The notes beneath the pieces were generated by a model. The model was not told the DNA's origin. It ran no database searches and saw only the letters and a list, made by a program, of their open reading frames with translations. Positions 1-6,638 of a stretch of 9,471 nucleotides of DNA are shown in pieces. The stretch lies in contig JACVJA010000033.1 of the NCBI GenBank assembly GCA_015661035.1, positions 1 to 9,471 of the forward strand, written 5' to 3'. Position numbers and translations under genes: made by a program. The DNA is from Candidatus Calidifonticultor daggyaiensis. Its GTDB lineage: Bacteria; Actinomycetota; Humimicrobiia; Humimicrobiales; Humimicrobiaceae. Position 1 is the first letter of the stretch; every line of letters starts with the position of its first letter.

Positions 1-59
1 AAAATAAAAACAATAAACAAAATATTAACTTAAACTTAGATTTAGATTTTTCTAAAATT

Positions 60-1073
60 TTGTCTTCAACATCGGCATTAACTTCAAAATCAATAAAAAT
101 ATGCTCTCCATCTATAACTAAAAAAATATTGTCTTTAAGCAATATCACTTTAAAAAAAAGTTTAGGGCAGAATTTTTTAATAGACCAGAATGTTTTAAAA
201 AAAATAATTACAACTGCAAATATCCAACAAAATGATAATATTTTAGAAATTGGCAGCGGTATAGGTTCACTTACCCAGTATTTATTAGATTCTGCTGCAC
301 AAAATGGCAAAAAAGGCAGCAAAATAATTTGCATTGAAATTGATAATAGATTAATAAACATTTTTAAAGAATTATTTAAAAAGAAAATTTCAAGCGGCAA
401 TATTGTTTTAATTGATTCAGATGCAATGGATTTAAATTATAAAGATTTATATGAAAAATATAATATAACAAAAGTTGTTTCAAATCTTCCATATAAGATT
501 GCGGCACCGCTTATTTTAAAAGTTTTAATAGAAGCGCCACAAATAGTTAAACAATATTACACAATACAAAAAGATATAGCAGAAAGAATTTTAGCTAATA
601 GCGGGCAAAAGAATTATAGCGCATATACAGTTAAGGCTCAGTTTTTAGCTGATTTTAAAATTGTTTTCGAAATAAAAAGAAAATGTTTTATGCCTGAACC
701 AAATGTAGATTCAGTTTTTATAAGTGTAAGTAGTAACTTAAATAAATTGCAAGTTTACGAAAAAAATTATAAAAATTTTGTTCACGAATATTTTAATTTT
801 GTAGATTTATGCTTTTCCCAAAGAAGGAAAAAACTAATAAACGCTATATTGCAGTATGGCAAGAATAATTTAAAAGAAAATAGTAAAAAAAATTTTTTTA
901 AATATAATTTGATCTTTTCAGACAAAAGAAATTCTATTTACAAAATTAATAATTCTGTTGACAAAATTAATTTAATTTCTAAAATTTTAGAAAGTTTGGG
1001 GAAAAATCTTAGTAGTAGAGCTGAGGATTTAAGCCCTTCGGATTTTTTAAACTTTTTTCAAAAGCTTTTTTAA
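60..1073 (+). CDS. rsmA: 16S rRNA (adenine(1518)-N6/adenine(1519)-N6)-dimethyltransferase RsmA/KsgA
   Basis: RsmA dimethylates two adjacent adenines in the 3' terminal hairpin of 16S rRNA during small-subunit maturation, using S-adenosylmethionine in the cytoplasm. With the TTG start at 60, the family hallmarks are: KKSLGQNFLID (residues 32-42), SAM motif I LEIGSGIG (62-69), acidic motif IEID (92-95), DAMDL (121-125), catalytic NLPY (142-145), QKDIAERI (170-177), FMPEPNVDS (210-218) and a C-terminal QRRKKLINAI helix. The protein runs to its natural end with SRAEDLSPSDF, so it is full length. The start is uncertain: no Shine-Dalgarno precedes the TTG at 60, the frame is open to base 3, and the TTG at 129 would begin just before the conserved core and give a more typical N-terminus. 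ispE follows on the same strand after a 193-base gap. Identification is very secure; only the 5' end is open. Confidence 0.95.
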   Translation: MSSTSALTSKSIKICSPSITKKILSLSNITLKKSLGQNFLIDQNVLKKIITTANIQQNDNILEIGSGIGSLTQYLLDSAAQNGKKGSKIICIEIDNRLINIFKELFKKKISSGNIVLIDSDAMDLNYKDLYEKYNITKVVSNLPYKIAAPLILKVLIEAPQIVKQYYTIQKDIAERILANSGQKNYSAYTVKAQFLADFKIVFEIKRKCFMPEPNVDSVFISVSSNLNKLQVYEKNYKNFVHEYFNFVDLCFSQRRKKLINAILQYGKNNLKENSKKNFFKYNLIFSDKRNSIYKINNSVDKINLISKILESLGKNLSSRAEDLSPSDFLNFFQKLF

Positions 1074-1266
1074 AATAAACCTGATTAAAGCCCTTAAAAT
1101 TTAAATAAGAATATAATAATTAAAATTATTTATATAAAATAGTAAAAAATAATAAAAAAATCACAAAATTAAAATTATTATTTCTATTGACAAGACTTAT
1201 ATTAATAGTGCTTAATTTATAAAAATTCTTGCATATTTTTAACAATTGATTAAAAATTAAAAATAT
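1074..1266 (+). promoter_or_regulatory. rsmA-ispE spacer with candidate promoter
   Basis: This spacer is almost pure A+T. A perfect -35 hexamer TTGACA lies at 1187-1192 and is followed after 18 bases by CTTAAT (1211-1216), which matches four of six -10 positions. Transcription would then begin near 1223 and leave a leader of roughly 45 bases before ispE. This suggests ispE can be transcribed independently of rsmA. The -10 is weak, so the assignment is tentative. No GC-rich terminator hairpin follows rsmA. Confidence 0.4.
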
Positions 1267-2232
1267 ATGATTAAAAAAAATGAAAAAATTAATAAGCTAA
1301 ATTACTTGGATAAAGTTTCTATAAAAATTAACAGCAAAATAAATTTATACTTAAATGTTAGCAAAAATTTACGTTCTGACGGCTATCACGAGATTAAATC
1401 TATAATGCAAAGCATTAGCTTATCAGATGAATTAGAATTTTTAGTGTGGCCTAAAGATAACTCAAATAATTTAAATGAAAATAATTTAAATAATGGCATA
1501 AATATTTCTTGCGATAACGAAGACATACCACTAAATGAGAAAAACCTTGTTCATAAAGCTGCTAACAATTTTCTTGAGAAATTTAATCTAAGGCAAAAGT
1601 ATAATATTTTAATAAAAATAAAAAAGTCAATTCCAGTTAGTGCAGGATTGGCTGGTGGGAGCAGCAACGCAGCAGCAACAATTATAGCTCTGAATAAAAT
1701 ATTTAACCTTAAATTAACCTTAAAAGAACTAGAAGAGATTGGTGCTAATGTCGGTTCAGATGTGCCTTTTTGTATTAGTGGGGGCACTGCTTTTGTTGAG
1801 GGCAGAGGTGAAAAAATAAATAAACTCCCAGATATACCATTTTATTGGGTTGTTGTTGCAATAAATGGGCAAAAATTTTCTTCTGGTGATGTTTACCAAA
1901 GATTTGATATCTTAGGAAAACAAGGAAAACCTAAACATGATAAGCTAATAAATAATATTTTAAATAAAGATTTTAAGAGTTTCTTTTTAAATATTTATAA
2001 TGACCTTGAAAAGGTTGTGGAAGCTGAAGATAAGATGGTTGCGTTTTTAAGAAATGAAGCTTTAAACTCTGGCGCCTTAGCTGCTCAAATGACAGGGAGC
2101 GGTCCTGCTGTTTTTGCAATATGTAAGGATTTAATTACGGCAAAAAGAGTTTTTCAAAATCTCTTTAAAGTCTCAAATAAGATTTTTTTAGCTCATACTA
2201 CTAGTAAATCTTATGAGTTTTTATTTAACTAA
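1267..2232 (+). CDS. ispE: 4-diphosphocytidyl-2-C-methyl-D-erythritol kinase IspE
   Basis: IspE is the GHMP-family kinase that phosphorylates the 2-hydroxyl of CDP-methylerythritol with ATP, the fourth enzyme of the MEP route to isoprenoid precursors. Visible motifs are SKINLYLNV (23-31, holding the conserved Lys24), RSDGYHEI (36-43), the ATP-binding glycine-rich loop PVSAGLAGGSSNAAA (123-137), GSDVPF (163-168, with the expected catalytic Asp165), GRGE (179-182) and GHMP motif 3 TGSGPAVFA (276-284). At 321 residues it is slightly longer than usual, because about 20 extra lysine- and asparagine-rich residues precede the core and a low-complexity Asn/Leu insert lies near residue 70. No clear Shine-Dalgarno precedes the ATG; the TTG at 1306 is an alternative start nearer the conserved core. 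Presence of the gene indicates a MEP-pathway bacterium. Identification is secure. Confidence 0.95.
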   Translation: MIKKNEKINKLNYLDKVSIKINSKINLYLNVSKNLRSDGYHEIKSIMQSISLSDELEFLVWPKDNSNNLNENNLNNGINISCDNEDIPLNEKNLVHKAANNFLEKFNLRQKYNILIKIKKSIPVSAGLAGGSSNAAATIIALNKIFNLKLTLKELEEIGANVGSDVPFCISGGTAFVEGRGEKINKLPDIPFYWVVVAINGQKFSSGDVYQRFDILGKQGKPKHDKLINNILNKDFKSFFLNIYNDLEKVVEAEDKMVAFLRNEALNSGALAAQMTGSGPAVFAICKDLITAKRVFQNLFKVSNKIFLAHTTSKSYEFLFN

Positions 2233-2263
2233 TGTTTATTATAATTTTTTTGTAGGGAGGGTT

Positions 2264-3313
2264 GTGAATAAAATAAGAAAGCTTCTGATTTTTTCTTTTT
2301 GTTTATTAATTTTAATTCTTTTCATAAATACAATAGCATTTCCTATGGCTTCATGTACAAAAGAGTCTTCTTTTGGACAGTTAACTATTTGTGAGTCTGT
2401 AAAAGCAGATACAAAAGAGCCAGATATTGTTAAAAATGAGTTTGATATTAATGCTAAAGAGATTATTGCGACAATAAAAATTTTAAATGTTAAAGCCGAT
2501 GATAACTATAGATTTACATGGAAAAACGCTGAAGATGATTCTATTGTTACTGAAGTGAGTGAAAAATATTTAGAAGGCAAAAAGGGACTTATCAGCAGTT
2601 TTCTTATGTCTAATATTAAATTAGAAGGCGATAATGTAATTCTTTTTCCTCCTGGTAAATATAAGGTAGAATTTTACCATAATGGTGAGCTAAAATCTTC
2701 TGCAGAATTTACAGTAAAAACTCCTAAAATTAATATTTTAGATGTTAAATTAGCAAAAGAAGTTGGGCAGCAATCAGAACCTATCAATCCTTCTCAGAAC
2801 TTTGACCCCAATGATACTATTTATGCTTGTGTTCAATTGGATTATTTTATTCTAGGCAATACTATCAAAGCAAAGTTTTTAGATGAAAAAGGTAAGGTAT
2901 TATTAGAGACACCATTTGAAATACCAGAACCTTATTTTAAACCAGCATTAATCAATTTTTCTATGTATGCCTCTGAAAGCCAAGGGCCGCCAGAGGGAAA
3001 TGAAACCTATGCACCAAAAAATGAAAAAGAATTTGGGAAAATATTTGAAGACATAGTGGATAATACAAGAAAAGATATGGAGTTAGTAGGTGACCCTGTT
3101 GTTTCAGAAAAAAAGCTTAAAAGCGGAGATACTTTTGGTGAAATTATTTACTATTTTAAAGATAAGGATAATTTAAAATTTGGATTGATTTTAAGTGATT
3201 TTATGCATAATAATTTATTCTATATTTGGTATGGTTTTGCTCATGAAGCATTTTATGAATCATTAAATAAAGCTTATTATACATGCTTAAATTCTATAGA
3301 ATTTAGAGGATAA
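2264..3313 (+). CDS. Exported (possible lipoprotein) beta-rich protein of unknown function
   Basis: I chose the GTG at 2264 because GGGAGG (2255-2260) lies directly upstream, although the three-base gap is short. An ATG at 2213 would overlap the ispE end by 20 bases. From the GTG the protein is 349 residues. It begins with a basic n-region (MNKIRK) and a hydrophobic stretch (about 7-25) ending in FPMASC: either a weak lipobox (M-A-S-C, Cys31) or a signal peptidase I site. The mature part seems to contain two Ig-like or beta-sandwich units. Each has a pattern such as PPGKYKVEFY followed by a strand ending in TV, the second beginning near FDPNDTIYACV. A C-terminal domain ends in an aromatic segment, FYIWYGFAHEAF, then YYTCLNSIEF. 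The layout suggests a surface or periplasmic ligand-binding protein, but I do not recognise the family. It lies 31 bases after ispE and may be co-transcribed with it. No frame damage is visible. Confidence 0.75.
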   Translation: MNKIRKLLIFSFCLLILILFINTIAFPMASCTKESSFGQLTICESVKADTKEPDIVKNEFDINAKEIIATIKILNVKADDNYRFTWKNAEDDSIVTEVSEKYLEGKKGLISSFLMSNIKLEGDNVILFPPGKYKVEFYHNGELKSSAEFTVKTPKINILDVKLAKEVGQQSEPINPSQNFDPNDTIYACVQLDYFILGNTIKAKFLDEKGKVLLETPFEIPEPYFKPALINFSMYASESQGPPEGNETYAPKNEKEFGKIFEDIVDNTRKDMELVGDPVVSEKKLKSGDTFGEIIYYFKDKDNLKFGLILSDFMHNNLFYIWYGFAHEAFYESLNKAYYTCLNSIEFRG

Positions 3314-3505
3314 TAGATTCTGAAATATATTCTAATAATATATTTATAAAATTTATGAATTTATAAAAAATTTTTAAGCAAGTCAGAATAGTAAAAATCT
3401 GTTAATTTTAAAAAATTTTTTATATAATTTGTGAGTTTAGTAGGTTAGTTTTTCAGTAAGGTATTGATAAAGATTGGTATAGGTATTATTGTATTTATAT
3501 TACTT

Positions 3506-3534
3506 ATATAGGTATATTGAATATAGGTATATTG
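3506..3534. repeat. 15-bp tandem repeat
   Basis: ATATAGGTATATTGA occurs at 3506-3520 and is repeated at 3521-3534, with the last base of the second copy changed. A more diverged relative, GGTATAGGTATTATTG, lies just upstream at about 3477-3492. The repeats sit 55-110 bases before the tRNA gene. They may be a simple AT-rich expansion or an array of protein-binding sites; nothing in the sequence decides this. Confidence 0.5.
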
Positions 3535-3561
3535 TTATATTATTTTGATACCTGATATATA
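3532..3561 (+). promoter_or_regulatory. Candidate tRNA-Gln promoter
   Basis: TTGTTA (3532-3537) serves as a possible -35 and TGATATATA (3553-3561) has the TGn-extended -10 layout, with an 18-base spacer. A start near 3568 would give a leader of about 20 bases before the tRNA. The same TGn plus -10 pattern precedes two other genes in this window, which supports the call, but the hexamers are imperfect. Confidence 0.35.
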
Positions 3562-3588
3562 AAAGTAATTTTTTATCTGCTTATTTTT

Positions 3589-3662
3589 TGGGGAATAGCC
3601 AAATGGCAAGGCAACGGGTTTTGGTCCCGTGACTGGAGGTTCGAATCCTCCTTCCCCAGCCA
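3589..3662 (+). tRNA. tRNA-Gln (anticodon UUG), CCA encoded
   Basis: The cloverleaf folds cleanly. The acceptor stem TGGGGAA (3589-3595) pairs with TTCCCCA (3652-3658). The D stem GCC pairs with GGC. The anticodon stem ACGGG (3614-3618) pairs with CCCGT (3626-3630) around the loop TTTTGGT, giving anticodon TTG at 3621-3623, which reads CAA as glutamine. The T stem GGAGG (3635-3639) pairs with CCTCC (3647-3651) around TTCGAAT. The discriminator is G3659, and CCA is encoded at 3660-3662. A U1-A72 first pair is a usual feature of bacterial tRNA-Gln. The accessory region with decayed genes begins directly behind it. Confidence 0.97.
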
Positions 3663-3845
3663 TTCCGGTATGTATGTCAGTATAATTTGACAATTCAGTC
3701 TCTATCAAACAGATTTATATCTGCTTATAAAATGCTGGAAGAGAAAAAAGGTGTTTGGATTGCACTTAGATCAAGTCGAATTAATACCAAGCCAAATACT
3801 TTAGAGGGTAGGATAAAACTGGAATTTAATTGCAAATTAAACTGA
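3663..3845 (+). pseudogene. Possible broken 5' part of the following TIR-like gene
   Basis: One frame is open from 3663 to a TGA at 3843-3845. It contains an ATG at 3732 that would give 37 residues (MLEEKKGVWIALRSS...KLEFNCKLN). There is no Shine-Dalgarno. This frame overlaps the start of the next ORF, and a single -1 shift near 3826-3840 would join the two. The next ORF begins abruptly with TTG straight after a stop codon and enters what looks like the middle of a folded domain. This may therefore be the original N-terminal coding part separated by a frameshift, or simply non-coding DNA that happens to be open. Low confidence. Confidence 0.25.
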
Positions 3846-4684
3846 CTGTCTACTTTAGACTTTCCGAAATCGAAGATTTAAATGAAGGCTTTTACGCTCA
3901 ATTGGTAATTAAAGATATCACAAGAGATGGCATTCCAGATATATTGCTTGCAATTGGTGATGGATCAACTGGGCTATTCTTATATGTATGGCAATTTGAC
4001 CGGAAATCATATTTAAATACCCAGAGAAAAAAATATTTCAATCCTTTTAATTGTATAGGTTATTTGGAAGGGCAAGAGGTAATGCGTGTTTTTCCCAATG
4101 GCAGGATTGATATTACTTTTGATAGCCAGGGTTTATTTGAAACATATATTTGGAATGGTTATAAATTAGAAAAAATTGAAAATAATGAGGAAATGGATGA
4201 TAAAATTTTGAGAGTAGAAACTCAAATGTCTCAATTAAATTCCATGAAATGTCTTATAACAGGAACTCCTTTCTGCAATAAAAATATAACACTAAGGGAT
4301 AATTGGGTGTTTTTGGCCTATGATTACAGTAGTAAAGATATAGAAAAAATAATGGGTGTTGTAAGTTCTGTTTTAAATGAATTTGGACTCAAGCCAATAA
4401 TAGCAAAAGATGTAAAAGTAAATTATGACTTCATGTATAAGATCTGCAAGCTTATTCATGAATCAAAATATTTTGTTGCAGATATAACTGGCTTAAATTT
4501 TAATGTCGGCTTTGAATTAGGTATTGCTGTTGGCATTGGCCGAGACAGTATAATTGTTGCTGAGAAGTCATCCAAAGAAGCTTCTGACTTAAAAAGGAAT
4601 GAAGCGATAAAATATAGCTCAGAAAATATTAAAGATTTCAATAAAAATCTTACTGAAATGATAAAAAATATCATTCAAAAATAG
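3830..4684 (+). CDS. FG-GAP-like segment fused to nucleoside-deoxyribosyltransferase/TIR-like domain protein
   Basis: Residues 1 to about 115 look like a beta-rich FG-GAP/VCBS-type segment: VIKDITRDGIPDILL (26-40), LYVWQFD (51-57), then strands ending in YIWNGYKLEKI. After a short helical linker (121-138), a second domain starts at KCLITGTPFC (140-149) and continues with WVFLAYDYSSKD (159-170), FMYKICKLIHESKYFVADIT (201-220) and NFNVGFELGIAVGIGRD (223-239). That order matches the nucleoside 2-deoxyribosyltransferase-like/TIR-like fold, in which the glutamate of the 'ELG' motif (Glu229) is typically catalytic. Relatives act as NAD(+)- or nucleotide-cleaving effectors in anti-phage systems; this role is inferred here. 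The TTG start follows a stop directly and has no SD, so the 5' end may be truncated. Internal starts at 4193 or 4244 would give the second domain alone. It lies 59 bases before the broken HEPN-like gene. Confidence 0.65.
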   Translation: MQIKLTVYFRLSEIEDLNEGFYAQLVIKDITRDGIPDILLAIGDGSTGLFLYVWQFDRKSYLNTQRKKYFNPFNCIGYLEGQEVMRVFPNGRIDITFDSQGLFETYIWNGYKLEKIENNEEMDDKILRVETQMSQLNSMKCLITGTPFCNKNITLRDNWVFLAYDYSSKDIEKIMGVVSSVLNEFGLKPIIAKDVKVNYDFMYKICKLIHESKYFVADITGLNFNVGFELGIAVGIGRDSIIVAEKSSKEASDLKRNEAIKYSSENIKDFNKNLTEMIKNIIQK

Positions 4685-4743
4685 GTTTTTATGCCAGCTT
4701 TAAGAATTTATCATGATAAATTAATCAGAAAAGGTTATATTTT

Positions 4744-5444
4744 ATGAGTACACAAATATGGGAAATAAAGGGAAAAATTACCGGAAATTTTCTACTTATA
4801 AATCAAGAAGATATAAAATCTTCAGTACCTCCACATCCAGCTGAATGTGGTTTTTTTATATCACCTGAATTTGATAATAATATTGAACAAACAGGTGTTT
4901 TTAATATAAATATAACTTTAAAATAGATACTTCAGAGGATAAAACACCAGCACCTCAGATTGCAGGTTTAGGAAAAGATGTGCTCAGTATTTTCCTTAAT
5001 CTACTTTCATTTCTTTCAGTAAATTCTGTTAATATTATTAAACCAATAAGTATGGTTTACAATTATCCCAATACAAAAAAGTATCGATTAATAGAATTTC
5101 CTGCACAACAAGCAGATTTAAGAAGTCCAATTTTATTGGATAATTCTTCAGTCTTTAAAATAAAGTTAGAAAAAAACATAATGTTATCTTAACATGGTTT
5201 AGAAAAGCACTTGGGTTTTTTTGAGGAAATATGGAACATAAGAAATGATATCCTTCATGGAAAAATAATTTTAACTTCAGAAAAGACTCGAGATCTATAT
5301 AAATTGAGGCAGGATTTAATTCTTTCTATTGTCAAAGGAATGAAACAAATACTTGATATAGCTCCAACTGAATTACCAATTGAAAAACCCCAGGGTCCTT
5401 TTTTTACCGATCCTCTTATTGATGTGGAATATATAGCACCGTAA
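4744..5444 (+). pseudogene. Broken HEPN-type (Apea-like) protein gene
   Basis: Four pieces in shifting frames read as one protein. Piece 1 runs from ATG 4744 (MSTQIWEIKGK) to TAG 4924-4926. Adding one A to the run at about 4919 joins it to APQIAGLGKDVLSIFLNLLS, which reads on to TAA 5190-5192. Adding one A to the run at 5170-5176 gives NVILTWFRKALGFF. Removing one T from the run at 5215-5221 joins it to EEIWNIRNDILHGK and on to TAA 5442-5444. The rebuilt protein is about 230 residues. RNDILH fits the R-x4-H motif of HEPN ribonucleases, and WFRKAL resembles the first helix of Apea-type HEPN domains. In such proteins about 100 residues normally separate these two elements, and here they abut, so an internal deletion is likely. 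Family assignment is from memory of patterns, not a search. Neighbouring the TIR-like gene, it suggests a dead defence module. Confidence 0.6.
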
Positions 5445-5516
5445 TTGATTTGATATTTTGCGACCTTATTAAATTTCAATGATATTTGCCAATAGCTCCG
5501 AATAACCTACAAATAG

Positions 5517-5596
5517 GAACTCTATCGCAGTAAAAATAGACCTCTTAATGTAAAAAGAACTGTATCGCAAAAAATATGCCTTTTAGACATTTTTAT
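5517..5596. repeat. 40-bp imperfect direct repeat, two units
   Basis: Unit one starts GAACTCTATCGCAG at 5517 and unit two starts GAACTGTATCGCAA at 5557. Each continues through an A-rich stretch to a CCTCTTA or CCTTTTA block, at a period of 40 bases. TCGCAAAA at 5565-5572 is also the inverse of TTTTGCGA at 5456-5463. The pattern resembles an end of a mobile element or a small binding-site array, but no enzyme gene accompanies it. Confidence 0.55.
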
Positions 5597-5600
5597 TGGA

Positions 5601-5710
5601 TAATAAGTAGTGAGTAGTACTGGAGGGTAAATATTTTAAAAACTCAACTCTGGTATAAAAACAATCTTACCTGTACCTTCAATTCTGGTTCCTGATGTCA
5701 TAGGCTATGC
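5601..5710 (+). repeat. Interspersed repeat, copy A
   Basis: The left half shares TAATAA, GTGAGTAGTACTG and GGGTA with copy B. The core from 5641 begins AACTCAACTCTGGTATAAAA and continues with AATCTTACCT and CAATTCTGGTT. Over the first 52 core bases it agrees with copy B at about 40, with mostly C/T and A/G changes. The right end contains CATAGGCTATG, an imperfect palindrome in the place where copy C has a perfect one. Confidence 0.65.
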
Positions 5711-5898
5711 GTCGCAGACAGTAAGTCGTATTTAAAAGCTATCTTAAAAAGCATTATTATCTAAAATCTAAAACATTTTAGCATTATATACGTCTTAACT
5801 AAATAAGACTTAATAGAGAAAATTTTTTTTAAAATTAAGAAAATCAATTCAATTTTTATATAAAAGCCAAATTGCTTTAAAGTAAGAAAGGAAAAATC

Positions 5899-6057
5899 AT
5901 AAGATTTATTTTAATCATCGCAGCAATCATATTGCTTATAGTGGGAATTTTAGGTCTTTTCCCACAAATAGGCTGGGCTTATACACAATTATGGCGTGCA
6001 ATACTGGAAATAGTTGTAGGTGGCCTGGTATTAATAATAGGATGGAGAAAACATTAA
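5899..6057 (+). CDS. Small two-helix membrane protein with no standard start codon
   Basis: The frame RFILIIAAIILLIVGIL...GLFPQIG...VVGGLVLIIGWRKH (52 residues from the proposed start) is clearly a paralogue of the next gene: both share an ILII...IVGIL-LFP segment, a short loop and a second hydrophobic helix ending in IIG. A matching Shine-Dalgarno, AAGAAAGGA (5884-5892), is present, but no ATG, GTG or TTG lies between the in-frame stop at 5878-5880 and the middle of helix 1. ATA at 5899 sits six bases after the SD, nearly the same spacing as in the paralogue (five). It may be a mutated ATG, so the gene could be silent, or translated weakly from AUA or the ATC at 5896. The stop codon overlaps a 7-bp AT hairpin (6052-6068). 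Function unknown; two membrane helices predicted. Confidence 0.55.
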   Translation: MRFILIIAAIILLIVGILGLFPQIGWAYTQLWRAILEIVVGGLVLIIGWRKH

Positions 6058-6108
6058 AGTTTTTAATGTCTCTATCCTAATTTAAAAATTAAATAAGAAA
6101 GGAATATT

Positions 6109-6327
6109 ATGAGTAAGGTTATATTAATTATTGTTGGAGTAATTATAGCTATCGTAGGAATTCTTACACTTTTTCCTGCTATGACCCTAGGTTTGTGGTT
6201 ATCTATAGTTTTAATAGGAGTAGGAATTGTAAGCATAATTTTAGGCTTTCTTGATAAAAGAAAAACTGTAATAAAAGAAGAAGTAAAAGAGATCAAAAAA
6301 GAAGAACAATCAGAAGATAAAATATAG
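6109..6327 (+). CDS. Small two-helix membrane protein with charged C-terminal tail
   Basis: This 72-residue protein starts at an ATG five bases after AAGAAAGGA (6095-6103). Two hydrophobic helices span about residues 4-23 and 29-47, joined by a short LFPAMTLGLW turn. A strongly charged tail rich in Lys and Glu follows (KRKTVIKEEVKEIKKEEQSEDK), probably cytosolic. Helix 1 and the turn match the preceding small gene, so the two arose by tandem duplication, including the ribosome binding site. I recognise no named family; similar small GIL-LFP membrane proteins are widespread but uncharacterised. The coding frame is intact and likely expressed with its neighbours at 5899 and 6409. Confidence 0.75.
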   Translation: MSKVILIIVGVIIAIVGILTLFPAMTLGLWLSIVLIGVGIVSIILGFLDKRKTVIKEEVKEIKKEEQSEDKI

Positions 6328-6408
6328 AGTTACCAATTAAATCAAAAGGCCATTTAGGTGAATATAGGTCTATTTAATCAGTTTATAAATATAAAGGAGA
6401 GTACTCAA

Positions 6409-6582
6409 GTGAAATATTTATCAGCACCAAAAAATATAACCTGGTGGATAGCACTTATTCTTGCAGTTTTGGGAATTATTTTTAATTTTGTAAGTGTTCC
6501 GTTCTTATCTTTAATTTCCTTCTGGCTGGTAGTAGTATCGGCAGCTTTACTTCTACTTGCTACAAGATTTAAAGCTCTCTGA
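6409..6582 (+). CDS. Small two-helix membrane protein
   Basis: I chose the GTG at 6409 because AAGGAG (6394-6399) lies nine bases before it. An in-frame GTG at 6358 would add 17 residues without a comparable signal. The 57-residue product, MKYLSAPKNITWWIALIL..., has two hydrophobic helices (about 12-31 and 34-52) and ends in RFKAL, then TGA immediately followed by TAA. The N-terminal APKNITWWIAL pattern looks like a conserved family of short membrane proteins, but I cannot name it. It lies 81 bases after the previous small membrane gene, which suggests a shared transcript. A weak AT hairpin (6600-6616) follows but has no clear T-run. Confidence 0.7.
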   Translation: MKYLSAPKNITWWIALILAVLGIIFNFVSVPFLSLISFWLVVVSAALLLLATRFKAL

Positions 6583-6638
6583 TAATAAACTCTTAAATCT
6601 TTTAATGTTATTAAAAATTGTTCATTCCTTGGTGGGGC

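Larger units (their letters stand above)
3314..3588. other. AT-rich spacer upstream of tRNA-Gln
   Basis: No coding frame is supported here. The left part holds AT-only inverted repeats (AATATAT at 3324-3330 with ATATATT at 3338-3344, and TTATAAA with TTTATAA just after), which could be a weak terminator for the upstream gene but have no GC stem. The middle holds short GGTATA-type repeats, and the right end holds a candidate tRNA promoter. Confidence 0.6.
5445..5883. other. Gene-free spacer with repeats
   Basis: No supported coding frame lies in these roughly 440 bases. The stretch holds a pair of 40-base direct repeats (5517-5596), an 8-bp inverted pair around them, and the first copy of the interspersed repeat (5601-5710). 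The last part is very AT-rich and leads into the ribosome binding site of the small membrane-protein genes. No transposase remnant was found, so if an element left these repeats it is a non-coding one. Confidence 0.6.

Noticed and set aside
4456..4674. Minus-strand ORF under the TIR-like gene
   Set aside because: It is a shadow of a frame whose protein motifs are clear on the + strand. The same applies to the minus-strand ORFs at 1551-1787, 5255-5479, 6072-6296, 7119-7403 and 8108-8383.
4691..4747. 18-residue ORF (MPALRIYHDKLIRKGYIL) overlapping the next start by ATGA
   Set aside because: No SD and no recognisable family; too short to support. It may be a leader or chance.
5517..5596. CRISPR array
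   Set aside because: There are only two diverged units with no regular spacers, and the repeats elsewhere are over 900 bases apart.
6052..6068. Hairpin CATTAAA/TTTAATG as an intrinsic terminator
   Set aside because: It has no GC pairs except one and no following T-run, and a co-directional gene with its own SD follows within 60 bases.
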